64,000 nt of DNA. Origin: Seleniivibrio woodruffii. GTDB lineage: Bacteria > Chrysiogenota > Deferribacteres > Deferribacterales > Geovibrionaceae. Under the pieces are notes generated by a model that was not told the DNA's origin, searched no databases, and saw only the letters and a program-made list of their open reading frames with translations. The position numbers and the translations under genes were made by a program. This document shows positions 1-7,315 of this stretch, one piece after another; position 1 is the first letter of the stretch, and each line of letters begins with the position of its first letter. Location of the stretch: contig NZ_JAJUIS010000008.1 of the NCBI RefSeq assembly GCF_029267515.1, positions 62,001 through 126,000 on the forward strand, given 5' to 3'.

Positions 1-130
1 GGCTGACCCTCTGTCTCGAATACCCTTCGGTGTTGACGTTTGTGATGTTGTTACCCGCAACATCAATCTGCGCCTGCGATGCAAAGAGCCCGGATACGCC
101 TGTGGATAATATTCCTAATATGTTTCCCAT
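1..130 (-). CDS. flgK: Flagellar hook-associated protein FlgK, N-terminal fragment
   Basis: Only the first 43 codons lie in the window; the rest runs off the left edge. The visible N-terminus (MGNILGILSTGVSGL, then a VAGNNITNVNTEGYSRQ stretch) is the conserved rod/hook-family segment that ends in the YSRQ typical of FlgK. FlgK is the first hook-filament junction protein and is exported through the flagellar type III system. The start is supported by a GGAGAGGAAC purine tract just upstream. It is the third gene of the flgM-flgN-flgK late operon, so it is likely under the sigma28 promoter ahead of flgM. The family call is secure; the C-terminal region cannot be judged. Confidence 0.9.
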   Translation of the reverse strand, partial: MGNILGILSTGVSGLFASQAQIDVAGNNITNVNTEGYSRQRVS

Positions 131-161
131 GTTCCTCTCCCGCCTTTTTCAGGGGCGAACT

Positions 162-641
162 TTAGCCTGTCTGACAGATGGTTGACGTTTTGGCAGAGTT
201 ATACTGCTTAGTTATGCCGTAGGTGTTTCTGCCTGCGATTCCGAGCTTCTGGAAAAGCCCGTCGATAAGCGTCATATTTGTCTTGAAAAGAATTTTGAGC
301 GAGGTGTTCGCGTCGTTAACCTTTTTTGTGAGGGCAACAAGCTCATTGCGGACTGCCATCAGCTCCGAGGAATGTTCGCCAGCCAGTTCACGCGCGATAA
401 TCTCAACACGAAGCCCTTCGCGCCCGTGCTGTTTCTCAATTTTTTTGATGCAGTTGACAAAAGCCTCGTTGATAACCTTTTCCTTGTAAGCAAGGGTGTC
501 TTTGGTCTTCGCAAGCTCGTTTGTGCGGGCTGCGTTCCATTTCATCGCGGCTTCTTTTTCCTGCTGAAGAATGGACAGCATCTCAGTGTAAACTTTTTTC
601 TGAGAGTCCATTATCTCAAGCAATGCTTTGATGTTTTCCAT
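162..641 (-). CDS. flgN: FlgN-like flagellar export chaperone
   Basis: This 159-residue, mostly helical, charged protein carries the FlgN layout: an N-terminal helix with LLEIMDSQKKVYTEMLSIL, then a long helical hairpin and a small C-terminal tail (GRNTYGITKQYN). FlgN binds FlgK and FlgL in the cytoplasm and delivers them to the export gate. It lies between flgM and flgK, its usual position. A GGAGG sits 6 bases ahead of the start. FlgN proteins diverge strongly in sequence, so the assignment rests as much on length, helix content and position as on residues. Confidence 0.85.
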   Translation of the reverse strand: MENIKALLEIMDSQKKVYTEMLSILQQEKEAAMKWNAARTNELAKTKDTLAYKEKVINEAFVNCIKKIEKQHGREGLRVEIIARELAGEHSSELMAVRNELVALTKKVNDANTSLKILFKTNMTLIDGLFQKLGIAGRNTYGITKQYNSAKTSTICQTG

Positions 642-709
642 CTCATACCTCCGAATGATTCGGCAGCTATGAGATACAGGCTGTCATACGGGTTTTGGAC
701 TAAAGGTTT

Positions 710-1009
710 TTAGAAGAGGTCTTCCACCGATGTCTGTACAATCTTATCCGCAATCTGGCGTCCGGAAACATTATAGGTTCCGTTTTCGATTCTGCTTTTC
801 AGATCAGCCACCAGATCGGTTCTGACATCGGGAGAGGATGCAAGAGTATTTTTCATTCCTGCCAGCACTTTAGCACTGTCAGAAAGTGAAACCGAATCAG
901 AGCCGGATGTTGATGAGGCAGACTCCGCTGAGGAAGCAGATGTCTTCTTCTTTGAAGCCGCTTCGTTCGCCTTGTTCAGGTCGAATCTCATTTTGTCGTC
1001 TATTCTCAT
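710..1009 (-). CDS. flgM: Anti-sigma28 factor FlgM
   Basis: The protein has 99 residues, the usual FlgM size. The N-terminal half is low-complexity and rich in Ser, Ala and Lys, as expected for an intrinsically disordered, secreted anti-sigma factor. The C-terminal half (VSLSDSAKVLAGM, then VADLKSRIENGTYNV and ADKIV) is the sigma28-binding region. FlgM holds FliA inactive until the hook is finished and FlgM is exported. A GGAGG sits 6 bases ahead of ATG. The gene lies directly behind a sigma28-type promoter, which would give the usual autoregulatory loop, and is followed by flgN and flgK. Confidence 0.92.
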   Translation of the reverse strand: MRIDDKMRFDLNKANEAASKKKTSASSAESASSTSGSDSVSLSDSAKVLAGMKNTLASSPDVRTDLVADLKSRIENGTYNVSGRQIADKIVQTSVEDLF

Positions 1010-1032
1010 TTTGAGCCTCCGGTACTAGTCTC

Positions 1033-1059
1033 TAATCGGACTACCCTCTAAAAACTTTA
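1033..1059 (-). promoter_or_regulatory. Sigma28 (FliA) promoter for flgM-flgN-flgK
   Basis: Read on the minus strand this is TAAAGTTT, 11 bases, TCCGATTA. The sigma28 consensus is TAAAGTTT-N11-GCCGATAA, so the -35 box is exact and the -10 box differs at two positions. It lies 24 bases ahead of the flgM start. Confidence 0.85.
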
Positions 1060-1126
1060 GCAGTTTTAATCCGGTTATTCCAGTAAAAAAATCTGTTACC
1101 CGTTTCCTGCACTCATATAGCGTCAG

Positions 1127-1519
1127 TTACCTGACTGACATTTCAGAAGCAACATCCGTGCCACTTAATTTCTGCCTTAATTTGACTATATCGTCCCCTG
1201 CAGAGGCTGTTTTTTCCTGTGCGGGGAAATTATTTCCTTTCGAGTTGTCCGCATACTGGCTCATGGAATCGTAAAGCATCTTCGCAAGGCCCATGCCGCC
1301 GTTTTTAACCGACTCCTGAGCAACCTCGGAATCAAGCATGGAGGTGAAAATCTCCTCTCCTCTGCTCTTTTCGATAAGCCCGCCCTCAACATCTGACTTG
1401 CGCATAGTCTCGAACATCTTTGAAACGAAAAGCGCCTCGAAGTCCTCACAGGCTTTTTTCAGCTTTTCACTCTTATCCTTCGCATAGTTTACGGAGCTGT
1501 CTACCAAATCGATATTCAT
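1127..1519 (-). CDS. flgJ: Rod-binding protein FlgJ (rod domain only)
   Basis: The 130 residues match the N-terminal rod-capping domain of FlgJ: KKACEDFEALFVSKMFETMRK, then a GGGLIEKSRGEEIF-type stretch and MLDSEVAQ with GGMGLAKMLY. The C-terminal muramidase domain found in gammaproteobacterial FlgJ is absent, which is the common arrangement outside that group. It would help rod assembly in the periplasm, with a separate lytic enzyme opening the cell wall. Its ATG overlaps the flgI stop by one base (TAATG), so translation is probably coupled. A 117-base gap with the sigma28 promoter separates it from flgM. Confidence 0.9.
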   Translation of the reverse strand: MNIDLVDSSVNYAKDKSEKLKKACEDFEALFVSKMFETMRKSDVEGGLIEKSRGEEIFTSMLDSEVAQESVKNGGMGLAKMLYDSMSQYADNSKGNNFPAQEKTASAGDDIVKLRQKLSGTDVASEMSVR

Positions 1520-2631
1520 TACATCACCTGAAGTTCGCCGTGGAGCGCGCCGGCGGATTTGATCGCCTGAAGTATGGATATCAGGTCTCTGGGGGTCACT
1601 CCTATGGAGTTGAGCGCCTTTACAAGGTCGCTTATGGCAACGCCTTCGGGAACCACCATCAGCTTGGCGTTCTCCTCTGTAACGGTTATCTGTTGCTGCT
1701 GCTGTCCCTGCTGGTTGTTATTGTTGTTCTGACCGCCCTGATCGCCTATGAAGTTCTGATCCCTGTTCACCTCAACAGTGGAGTTGATGTTTATGGTCAG
1801 ATTGCCGTGGGATACGGCGACGGTGTTTATGCGGACGTCCGCACCCATAACTATAGTGCCCGTACGCTCGTCAACAACAACCTTGGCAAGGTTGGAAGGT
1901 TCTATCTCCGCGGACAGAATATTATCCATGAACACATAAAAGTTATCCATCTGCGCGCGGGGAACCACTATCTCAAGAGTGGAAGGCGACGTTATCTTCG
2001 TCACGTTTGAGCCGACTTTACGGTTTATGGCATCCTTCGCCTTTACCATGTCGGAAATGCTTCCGTTCTTAAAGTTCAGCGTTATGTTGGATTCGTCCAT
2101 GGTGAAAGGTATCTCACGCTCGACAATGGCGCCGTTGGGTATCATACCCACTGTGGGGTGGTTCTTTATCGTGCCCGCTCCGGCGGACGCAACGTTCATA
2201 CCGCCCACGGAAACCGGACCCTGCGCAACTGCGTATACCTGTCCGTTTGCAGCCGACAGAGGGGTCATAAGAAGTGTGCCGCCCTCAAGGCTCTTCGCGT
2301 CGCCGACGGAAGAAACGATAACATCCATCTTAGCGCCGCCCTTTGAAAATGGCATCAGCTTGGCAGTCACCATCACCGCGGCAACGTTCTTGACCTTTAC
2401 CGAGTTCTTATCTACGGTTATTCCCATTCTTTCCATCATGTTCACCAGCGACTGAACGGTAAATTCCGTACCGCTCTTGTCTCCTGTGCCGTTGAGACCC
2501 ACCACAAGACCGTAGCCTATAAGCTGGTTGTCCCTGATACCCTCAATGTTTGATATATCCCTTATCTTAACCAGAGCGAAAGCGCTCTGGGCGAATACCG
2601 CGATTATAAGTGTTAAAAGAACTGTCCTCAT
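1519..2631 (-). CDS. flgI: Flagellar P-ring protein FlgI
   Basis: This 370-residue protein has a signal peptide (MRTVLLTLIIAVFAQSAFA) and the FlgI signature regions: IRDISNIEGIRDNQLIGYGLVVGL near the start, GLNGTGDKSGTEFT, and the C-terminal VSDLVKALNSIGVTPRDLI type end. FlgI forms the P-ring around the rod in the peptidoglycan layer. Length is normal. An Asn/Gln-rich tract at about residues 296-314 is unusual. It follows flgH by 10 bases and overlaps flgJ by one base. Confidence 0.95.
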   Translation of the reverse strand: MRTVLLTLIIAVFAQSAFALVKIRDISNIEGIRDNQLIGYGLVVGLNGTGDKSGTEFTVQSLVNMMERMGITVDKNSVKVKNVAAVMVTAKLMPFSKGGAKMDVIVSSVGDAKSLEGGTLLMTPLSAANGQVYAVAQGPVSVGGMNVASAGAGTIKNHPTVGMIPNGAIVEREIPFTMDESNITLNFKNGSISDMVKAKDAINRKVGSNVTKITSPSTLEIVVPRAQMDNFYVFMDNILSAEIEPSNLAKVVVDERTGTIVMGADVRINTVAVSHGNLTININSTVEVNRDQNFIGDQGGQNNNNNQQGQQQQQITVTEENAKLMVVPEGVAISDLVKALNSIGVTPRDLISILQAIKSAGALHGELQVM

Positions 2632-2641
2632 CCTGTCCCCC

Positions 2642-3361
2642 TTAGAAAGGCATTACCCAGCTCAGAAGCGTCATGAGCCAGCCGGGTTTGTTCGCGTCGG
2701 AGAGCATACCTGCACCGCTGTAAGCTATTTTTGCATCGGCAATGGCGGTGGAAAATACCGTGTTATCCGCTGCTATGTCTTTCTGGCGGACTATGCCGCT
2801 CAGAGTTATCGTCTGTTTCTCATTGTCAACGATTATCTCTCTGTGCCCTTCTATAACAAGGTTGCCGGAGGGGAGAACCTCTGTCACCCTTGCGGCTATG
2901 GTACCTGTCACCTGATCCGTTTTGGATTTTGAACCGCTGCCGTTAAAAGTGTTGGATGAATTAAGGCTGTTGTCGAGGTTAAGCGGGTTGCCCGTGCCCA
3001 GAAGGTTTGAAACACCGAGGTTTGTCGGCAGCCCCATCAGATTGGTGAGTGTTGAAGAGGTCGCCTGAGTTTTTGCTGTTGCCGTGGAGTTGGAGTTTGT
3101 GGCGGACGTACTCTCTATGATGTTGACAGTGATTATGTCGCCTATGTGTCTGCCCTTATAATCCAGAAACAGACTGCTCTGAGAAGCCGTATCTGTCCAG
3201 AGGGAAGCGGTGGGTTTTTTGGATTCCTGCATCTTTTTATAGTCTTCAAGCTCTTTGCGATAGCTGTTTGAAAGTGCATCGTTCTCAAATGTGGGCTTCT
3301 TCGCGCATCCTGTTGTGATGAACGCGGTCAGAACCAGCATAAAAAGAATGTTTTTCATCAT
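2642..3361 (-). CDS. flgH: Flagellar L-ring lipoprotein FlgH
   Basis: The product has a lipoprotein signal (MMKNILFMLVLTAFITTGC, lipobox TTGC) and FlgH hallmarks: SLFLDYKGRHIGDIITVNI early, and GNLVIEGHREIIVDNEKQTITLSGIVR later. FlgH forms the L-ring in the outer membrane, so the cell is diderm. An upstream in-frame start exists, but GGAG lies 7 bases ahead of the ATG at 3361, so I place the start there; this also puts the signal peptide at the N-terminus. It sits between flgA and flgI in the flgAHIJ order. Confidence 0.93.
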   Translation of the reverse strand: MMKNILFMLVLTAFITTGCAKKPTFENDALSNSYRKELEDYKKMQESKKPTASLWTDTASQSSLFLDYKGRHIGDIITVNIIESTSATNSNSTATAKTQATSSTLTNLMGLPTNLGVSNLLGTGNPLNLDNSLNSSNTFNGSGSKSKTDQVTGTIAARVTEVLPSGNLVIEGHREIIVDNEKQTITLSGIVRQKDIAADNTVFSTAIADAKIAYSGAGMLSDANKPGWLMTLLSWVMPF

Positions 3362-3454
3362 TGTCATACTCCGCAGCTTATTTTCACTAAGGAGTAATAA
3401 CAAAATCCGTGCCAGATTATGAATGGATTATGGAGAGGGGTTGACAGTCAAGTG

Positions 3455-4303
3455 TTATCTTGAGTTTACAATGACTTTCCGTCCTTCGGCATACATCCCG
3501 CGGATAATTTTGCCGCTGGCTATGTTTTCCACGCGGACGTTTTTTCCCTCGTATGCGTCTTCGGTCAGTCTGCCCTGTGCGGCTATCTCAAGGTTGTCCG
3601 ATCTGTATATGATAGTGACGTTGGAATCTTTCAAAGCGTCCGGCTGTTTCTCAACAATGTTGTCGGTTATCACTCTGCCCGCCGGAATGTTTATGGACGC
3701 CATGAACCCGTTCAGCTTCATGACGGGTTCTCCGTGAACTTTAGACATATCCATTTTATAGATCGTTGTTTTTGATGCGACGCTGTCTCCCTTTTTTATC
3801 AACGAAGACGCGATGTACACGTCTTTATAGGCTCTAAGCAGGACACTGTAGCTGTATTTTCTGGTGCCGTTGTCAACGCCCACTGAGACGTTGCCGAACC
3901 TGTTCACGGGAATATCAATTTTGTACTGCATATTGTCCGCCGTGTAGAAGGGTCTGGACATCCGCACGTCCTCAACCTCAACGTTGATATCCGGATACAT
4001 CACGGCAAGCTGATTTTTAATGTCTTCTTTGAATCGTTCAGGGGTTATCTCTGTTCCGCGCCGTCTGAAAGTCGCCTCGCCCGGCACTGCACCGGCAATC
4101 TTATACTTATTGATAATATAGGCTGCCATCTGTCTGTTGATGACCTTTTCCTGCCCGTAGTCCAGCCCGCAGGCGACGTTATCGTTTATGGGCAGATCGG
4201 GAAAAATATCCCTCAGCGTTATACATTCGGAATCGATAAGTATTTCGTTTGCCTGCGCTCCGGCAAATACAAAAAAGGCTATAAACAGAATAATCAATCT
4301 CAT
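3455..4303 (-). CDS. flgA: P-ring assembly chaperone FlgA
   Basis: The 282-residue protein has a signal peptide (MRLIILFIAFFVFAGAQA) and a C-terminal SAF-like region with SLIKKGDSVASKTTIYKMDMS, IPAGRVITDNIVEKQP and the closing GKIIRGMYAEGRKVIV, which is typical of FlgA. It acts in the periplasm to help FlgI assemble into the P-ring. The N-terminal part is more variable, as in the family. It lies 12 bases after flgG and ahead of flgH. Confidence 0.9.
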   Translation of the reverse strand: MRLIILFIAFFVFAGAQANEILIDSECITLRDIFPDLPINDNVACGLDYGQEKVINRQMAAYIINKYKIAGAVPGEATFRRRGTEITPERFKEDIKNQLAVMYPDINVEVEDVRMSRPFYTADNMQYKIDIPVNRFGNVSVGVDNGTRKYSYSVLLRAYKDVYIASSLIKKGDSVASKTTIYKMDMSKVHGEPVMKLNGFMASINIPAGRVITDNIVEKQPDALKDSNVTIIYRSDNLEIAAQGRLTEDAYEGKNVRVENIASGKIIRGMYAEGRKVIVNSR

Positions 4304-4315
4304 TCTTACACTATA

Positions 4316-5104
4316 TTACCTTTTGAGGCTGTTTACAACCTGAAGCATATCGTCTGCTGTCTGAATCGCCTTGGAATTTATCTCATATGCCCTCTGGGCG
4401 GTTATCATATTTACCATATCCTCAACAACGCTTACGTTCGACATTTCCAGAACGCCCTGCGCTATGGTACCGAAGTTCTCCTCGCCCGGTGTTCCTGCAA
4501 CCGGTTCACCGCTTGCGCCCGTGGGGACGTAGAAATTTTTTCCTATGGATTTCAGACCCGCAGGGTTGATGAACCGCACAAGCTCTATCTGTCCGACCTC
4601 CTGCGCCTCGTCCTGATCGGGTGTGACAACACTGATGGTTCCGTCCTCACCGAAAGCTATCGAAGTGGTGTTGTCCGGAATTGTCACTGCGGGATCAAGG
4701 AGATATCCGTTCTCGTTGGTCAGGTTGCCGTTCACGTCTATTTTGAGTGAACCCGCCCTTGTATATCCTATATCGCCGTTGGGAAGCTGGAACTGGAAAT
4801 ATCCGTCCCCCTCGATGGCGATGTCAAGGTCAACGTCGGTGTTCTGGAAACTGCCCTGAGAGTGGACCTTCTCAATGGCGGAAACCTTCGTACCAAGACC
4901 CACCTGAATACCTGTGGGGTGTGTCAAACCTGCCGCAGAGATTGCACCTGCCGGCTTAATTTCCTGATATATAAGATCCTGAAAGAACGCTCTGGATTTT
5001 TTGAACCCGATGTTGTTAACGTTCGCAAGGTTGTTTGATATGGTATCAATGTTTGTCTGCTGTGCCGTCATGCCGGAGGCGGCTGTCCAAAGTGCTCTGA
5101 ACAT
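4316..5104 (-). CDS. flgG: Distal rod protein FlgG
   Basis: The 262 residues match FlgG along the whole length: [20 protein letters not shown] with [17 protein letters not shown] at the N-terminus and [29 protein letters not shown] at the C-terminus, the heptad-rich ends that pack in the rod. [15 protein letters not shown] is the FlgG-type extended segment. FlgG builds the distal rod that crosses the outer membrane. It sits 11 bases after flgF in the usual order. Confidence 0.96.
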   Translation of the reverse strand: MFRALWTAASGMTAQQTNIDTISNNLANVNNIGFKKSRAFFQDLIYQEIKPAGAISAAGLTHPTGIQVGLGTKVSAIEKVHSQGSFQNTDVDLDIAIEGDGYFQFQLPNGDIGYTRAGSLKIDVNGNLTNENGYLLDPAVTIPDNTTSIAFGEDGTISVVTPDQDEAQEVGQIELVRFINPAGLKSIGKNFYVPTGASGEPVAGTPGEENFGTIAQGVLEMSNVSVVEDMVNMITAQRAYEINSKAIQTADDMLQVVNSLKR

Positions 5105-5115
5105 TTATCTGCTCC

Positions 5116-5883
5116 TTAGCTCATAGAGCCGACAGAATTAACTGCTTTGTTATTGAGTTCGTCTATGGTTGTAACGACCTTCTGATATGTTTCGAAAGTT
5201 CTGTTCGCTTCTATCATCCGCACCATCTCGGAGACCGGATTCACGTTGCTGCCTTCCAGAAACCCCTGCTCAATGCCTGGATTTTCTGATTCCTCCGGCA
5301 GCATGTCCACAGCGGCAAACAGGTTGCTTCCCACCTTTTCCAGCTTGTCCATATCCTCAAACTCCGCAGTTGCTATGCGCATTGTCGGCACGCCGTTCAC
5401 CAGAACGTCGCCGTTCTCAGCAATCACAAGGGTCTGCGCGTTCTGAGGTATCTGAATGTTCTGGGGCACCGTCAGGTTTGAAAGCACCTTGTACCCCTCC
5501 TGCGTGGTCAGCTCACCCTCGGAATCAACAGTGAAATCCCCGTTCCGCGTAAAACGGATACCGAAAGGAGTATCAATGGCAAAATATGCGTTTGGGTTGG
5601 TCAGGGCAAAGTCGAGACTGCGCCCCGTTTCCTGCATATTTCCCATGGCAAAATCCGTCTTTATGCCGTCCAGTCTGGATGTGGCGTTAATGGTTTTGTT
5701 ATATGTACTGTTTCTAATCACGTCGTCCGGGTACTTGCCCGCATTTGCGAGGTACTGCGAAAATACCGCCGTATCAGATTTGTAACCTTTGGTGCTTGCG
5801 TTTGCGAGGTTGTTGGATATAACGTCCATCCTCCTCTGCTGTACCAGCAGACCTCCGGTTGCAGTGTACATTCCGTTCAGCAT
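5116..5883 (-). CDS. flgF: Proximal rod protein FlgF (flagellar basal-body rod)
   Basis: The 255-residue rod/hook-family protein begins MLNGMYTATGGLLVQQRRMD with the conserved ISNNLANASTKGYKSD and ends SEMVRMIEANRTFETYQKVV. The position directly before flgG and the length fit FlgF. It is exported through the flagellar type III system into the rod. The sequence alone cannot fully exclude a second FlgG paralogue, but the missing FlgG-type long N-terminal insertion and the gene order favour FlgF. It follows the upstream lipoprotein gene by only 3 bases. Confidence 0.88.
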   Translation of the reverse strand: MLNGMYTATGGLLVQQRRMDVISNNLANASTKGYKSDTAVFSQYLANAGKYPDDVIRNSTYNKTINATSRLDGIKTDFAMGNMQETGRSLDFALTNPNAYFAIDTPFGIRFTRNGDFTVDSEGELTTQEGYKVLSNLTVPQNIQIPQNAQTLVIAENGDVLVNGVPTMRIATAEFEDMDKLEKVGSNLFAAVDMLPEESENPGIEQGFLEGSNVNPVSEMVRMIEANRTFETYQKVVTTIDELNNKAVNSVGSMS

Positions 5884-5886
5884 TTT

Positions 5887-6639
5887 TCAGCCCTCCCTGT
5901 TCATTCCGACTTTGGCAAGTGCCTTGTCTGTCGCCGCCTGAAGTTTTGTTCTGTCGCCGTGCGCTTCGGGCAGGCTGTTCGCCATTATATATGCAAGCCC
6001 TTTCATAGTAAGTGTCCTGACCGGCATGGCTTTCTTTTCAGCGTAATACCAGAAATTCTTATCCGATTTACTCTCCATCCGCAGACTCGCTGCATAGACG
6101 GGTGTGTCATCCTTGTTCATTATGGAAAAATTTACCTGAGACGAGTTCGTTCCATAGTTTCTGTCAAACGATTCCTTGGCGTTGAAAACAACTATATATT
6201 CCGCCTGTGCTATTCTATCCACCGGAATACCGTATTCGCCAGCCGCCATAAAATTGCGTATCTGGGTATGCAGCGTCTCGTTAAACTCATATGTTCCGTC
6301 GGAATGGATTATCCGCGGCGGTACCACATATATGAACCTGCCGTGATCCAGCTTCTTCGTAACGATATGGGCGTAATCTTCCGCCTTTTCCTTCGTCTTG
6401 TCATACAGGAGCGACGAAACGTTCGTATTGGTCTCAAGAACAACAGCGAAAAGCAGCAAACCCGAACTTGGTCGCATAAGCTCCGTTACAGGCTCTATTA
6501 TGAAACTGTCAATCCTGCTGGTTACGTTTTTGCCGACCGACGTGACGGGGTTGTTCTCTATAACATCAACCGCCTTATTCTTCACTGAACATCCGGCGAA
6601 GACCATCACAGCAAGAAGGATGGGAAATAATTTCTTCAT
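5887..6639 (-). CDS. Putative flagellum-associated lipoprotein, family not recognised
   Basis: The start is set by AGGAG 7 bases before ATG at 6639, which gives a 250-residue protein with a clear lipoprotein signal (MKKLFPILLAVMVFAGC, lipobox FAGC). I do not recognise the family. The mature part reads as alternating strands and helices with two Pro/Gly turns (YVVPPRIIHSDGTYEF) and no cysteines. It is the first gene behind the sigma54 promoter and lies 3 bases from flgF, so it is almost certainly co-expressed with the rod and ring genes. An outer-membrane or ring-associated flagellar role, in the way of FlgO, FlgP or FlgT of vibrios, is a guess from context only. Confidence 0.8.
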   Translation of the reverse strand: MKKLFPILLAVMVFAGCSVKNKAVDVIENNPVTSVGKNVTSRIDSFIIEPVTELMRPSSGLLLFAVVLETNTNVSSLLYDKTKEKAEDYAHIVTKKLDHGRFIYVVPPRIIHSDGTYEFNETLHTQIRNFMAAGEYGIPVDRIAQAEYIVVFNAKESFDRNYGTNSSQVNFSIMNKDDTPVYAASLRMESKSDKNFWYYAEKKAMPVRTLTMKGLAYIMANSLPEAHGDRTKLQAATDKALAKVGMNREG

Positions 6640-6662
6640 TTTTCGCTCCTGAAATATGTAGA

Positions 6663-6678
6663 AGCAATGGAGATGCCA
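6663..6678 (-). promoter_or_regulatory. Sigma54 promoter for the flagellar rod/ring operon
   Basis: The minus strand reads TGGCATCTCCATTGCT. Against the sigma54 consensus TGGCACG-N4-TTGCW the -24 GG and -12 GC have exact spacing, with only positions 6 and 7 changed. It lies 24 bases ahead of the lipoprotein start. Sigma54 control of middle flagellar genes is well known in several phyla. Confidence 0.85.
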
Positions 6679-6807
6679 GATTTGATTGTGCGCAATTTTA
6701 TCCATCCATGGAAAAATTGCGTAACATTACGGTCGGCGAAGCCTCCCTTCATTCACGCAAGCGGGTTTCTTCCGTGAAACCTGATACATTCTCAGAAACA
6801 GCATCAA

Positions 6808-6846
6808 TTCGTCTTCGCGAGGAGTAAAGCGACGAAGCGATCTATT
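6808..6846. repeat. Dispersed palindromic repeat R1, one arm
   Basis: The stretch CGTCTTCGCGAGG followed by CGACGAAGCGATCT matches the right arm of the R1 elements at 28468-28549 and 35928-36001. The left arm is not recognisable here. The rest of the gap between 6640 and 6895 holds only the sigma54 promoter and the operator ahead of the Fur-family gene. Confidence 0.55.
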
Positions 6847-6861
6847 CTTCTTTTTTTGCAC

Positions 6862-6878
6862 TTGCAAATCATTTGCAA
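6862..6878 (+). promoter_or_regulatory. Palindromic Fur/Zur-type operator
   Basis: TTGCAAAT-C-ATTTGCAA is a perfect 8-1-8 inverted repeat, the geometry of Fur-superfamily boxes. It ends 17 bases before the regulator's start. A candidate -35 (TTGCAA, 6862-6867) lies inside it, with TATCAT at 6884-6889 as -10 and a 16-base spacer, so binding would block transcription of the regulator and znuA. Confidence 0.65.
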
Positions 6879-6895
6879 AAATGTATCATTAGCTC

Positions 6896-7315
6896 ATGGA
6901 AAAATGTAAAGCAGATAACCTGCTAAAAATAACAAATACCGTAAAAACCGAGGCGAGAGAAACAATCCTCCATGCTGTGCTGGACAGCGCAAAGCCAATG
7001 TCTGCAAATGAATTGCATCTCATGGTCAAAGACAGAGGGATAGACCTTGCCACCGTTTACCGTGCAATGAAGCTCTTCACAGAAAAAGGGCTTGTGCGCC
7101 CAGTCCATGCAGACAGCGGGCTCACGTTCTATGAAAAATCCTGCGAACACAACCCGCCCCACGCGCATTTCATATGCGAAAACTGCGGCGGGATAGAGTG
7201 TCTCAAACCGTACGGATTCGACGAGTCCGCGTTCTTTATAAAGCTCGGACAGCAAAAAGACGTTACATCCGTTGAACTTATACTTAAAGGAAGGTGCAGC
7301 TCATGCGCAAGTTAG
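6896..7315 (+). CDS. Fur-family transcriptional regulator (probably Zur)
   Basis: This 139-residue protein has a winged-helix N-terminal domain (RETILHAVLDSAKPMSANEL, DLATVYRAMKLF) and a metal-binding C-terminal domain with HNPPHAHFICENCGG. Two CxxC pairs (C94/C97 and C134/C137) form the structural zinc site. The 13-base overlap with the zinc-binding protein gene downstream points to zinc sensing (Zur), though Fur or PerR cannot be ruled out from sequence. No SD is visible; the predicted -10 ends 6 bases before ATG, so the mRNA may be leaderless. The palindrome at 6862-6878 suggests autorepression. Confidence 0.85.
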   Translation: MEKCKADNLLKITNTVKTEARETILHAVLDSAKPMSANELHLMVKDRGIDLATVYRAMKLFTEKGLVRPVHADSGLTFYEKSCEHNPPHAHFICENCGGIECLKPYGFDESAFFIKLGQQKDVTSVELILKGRCSSCAS

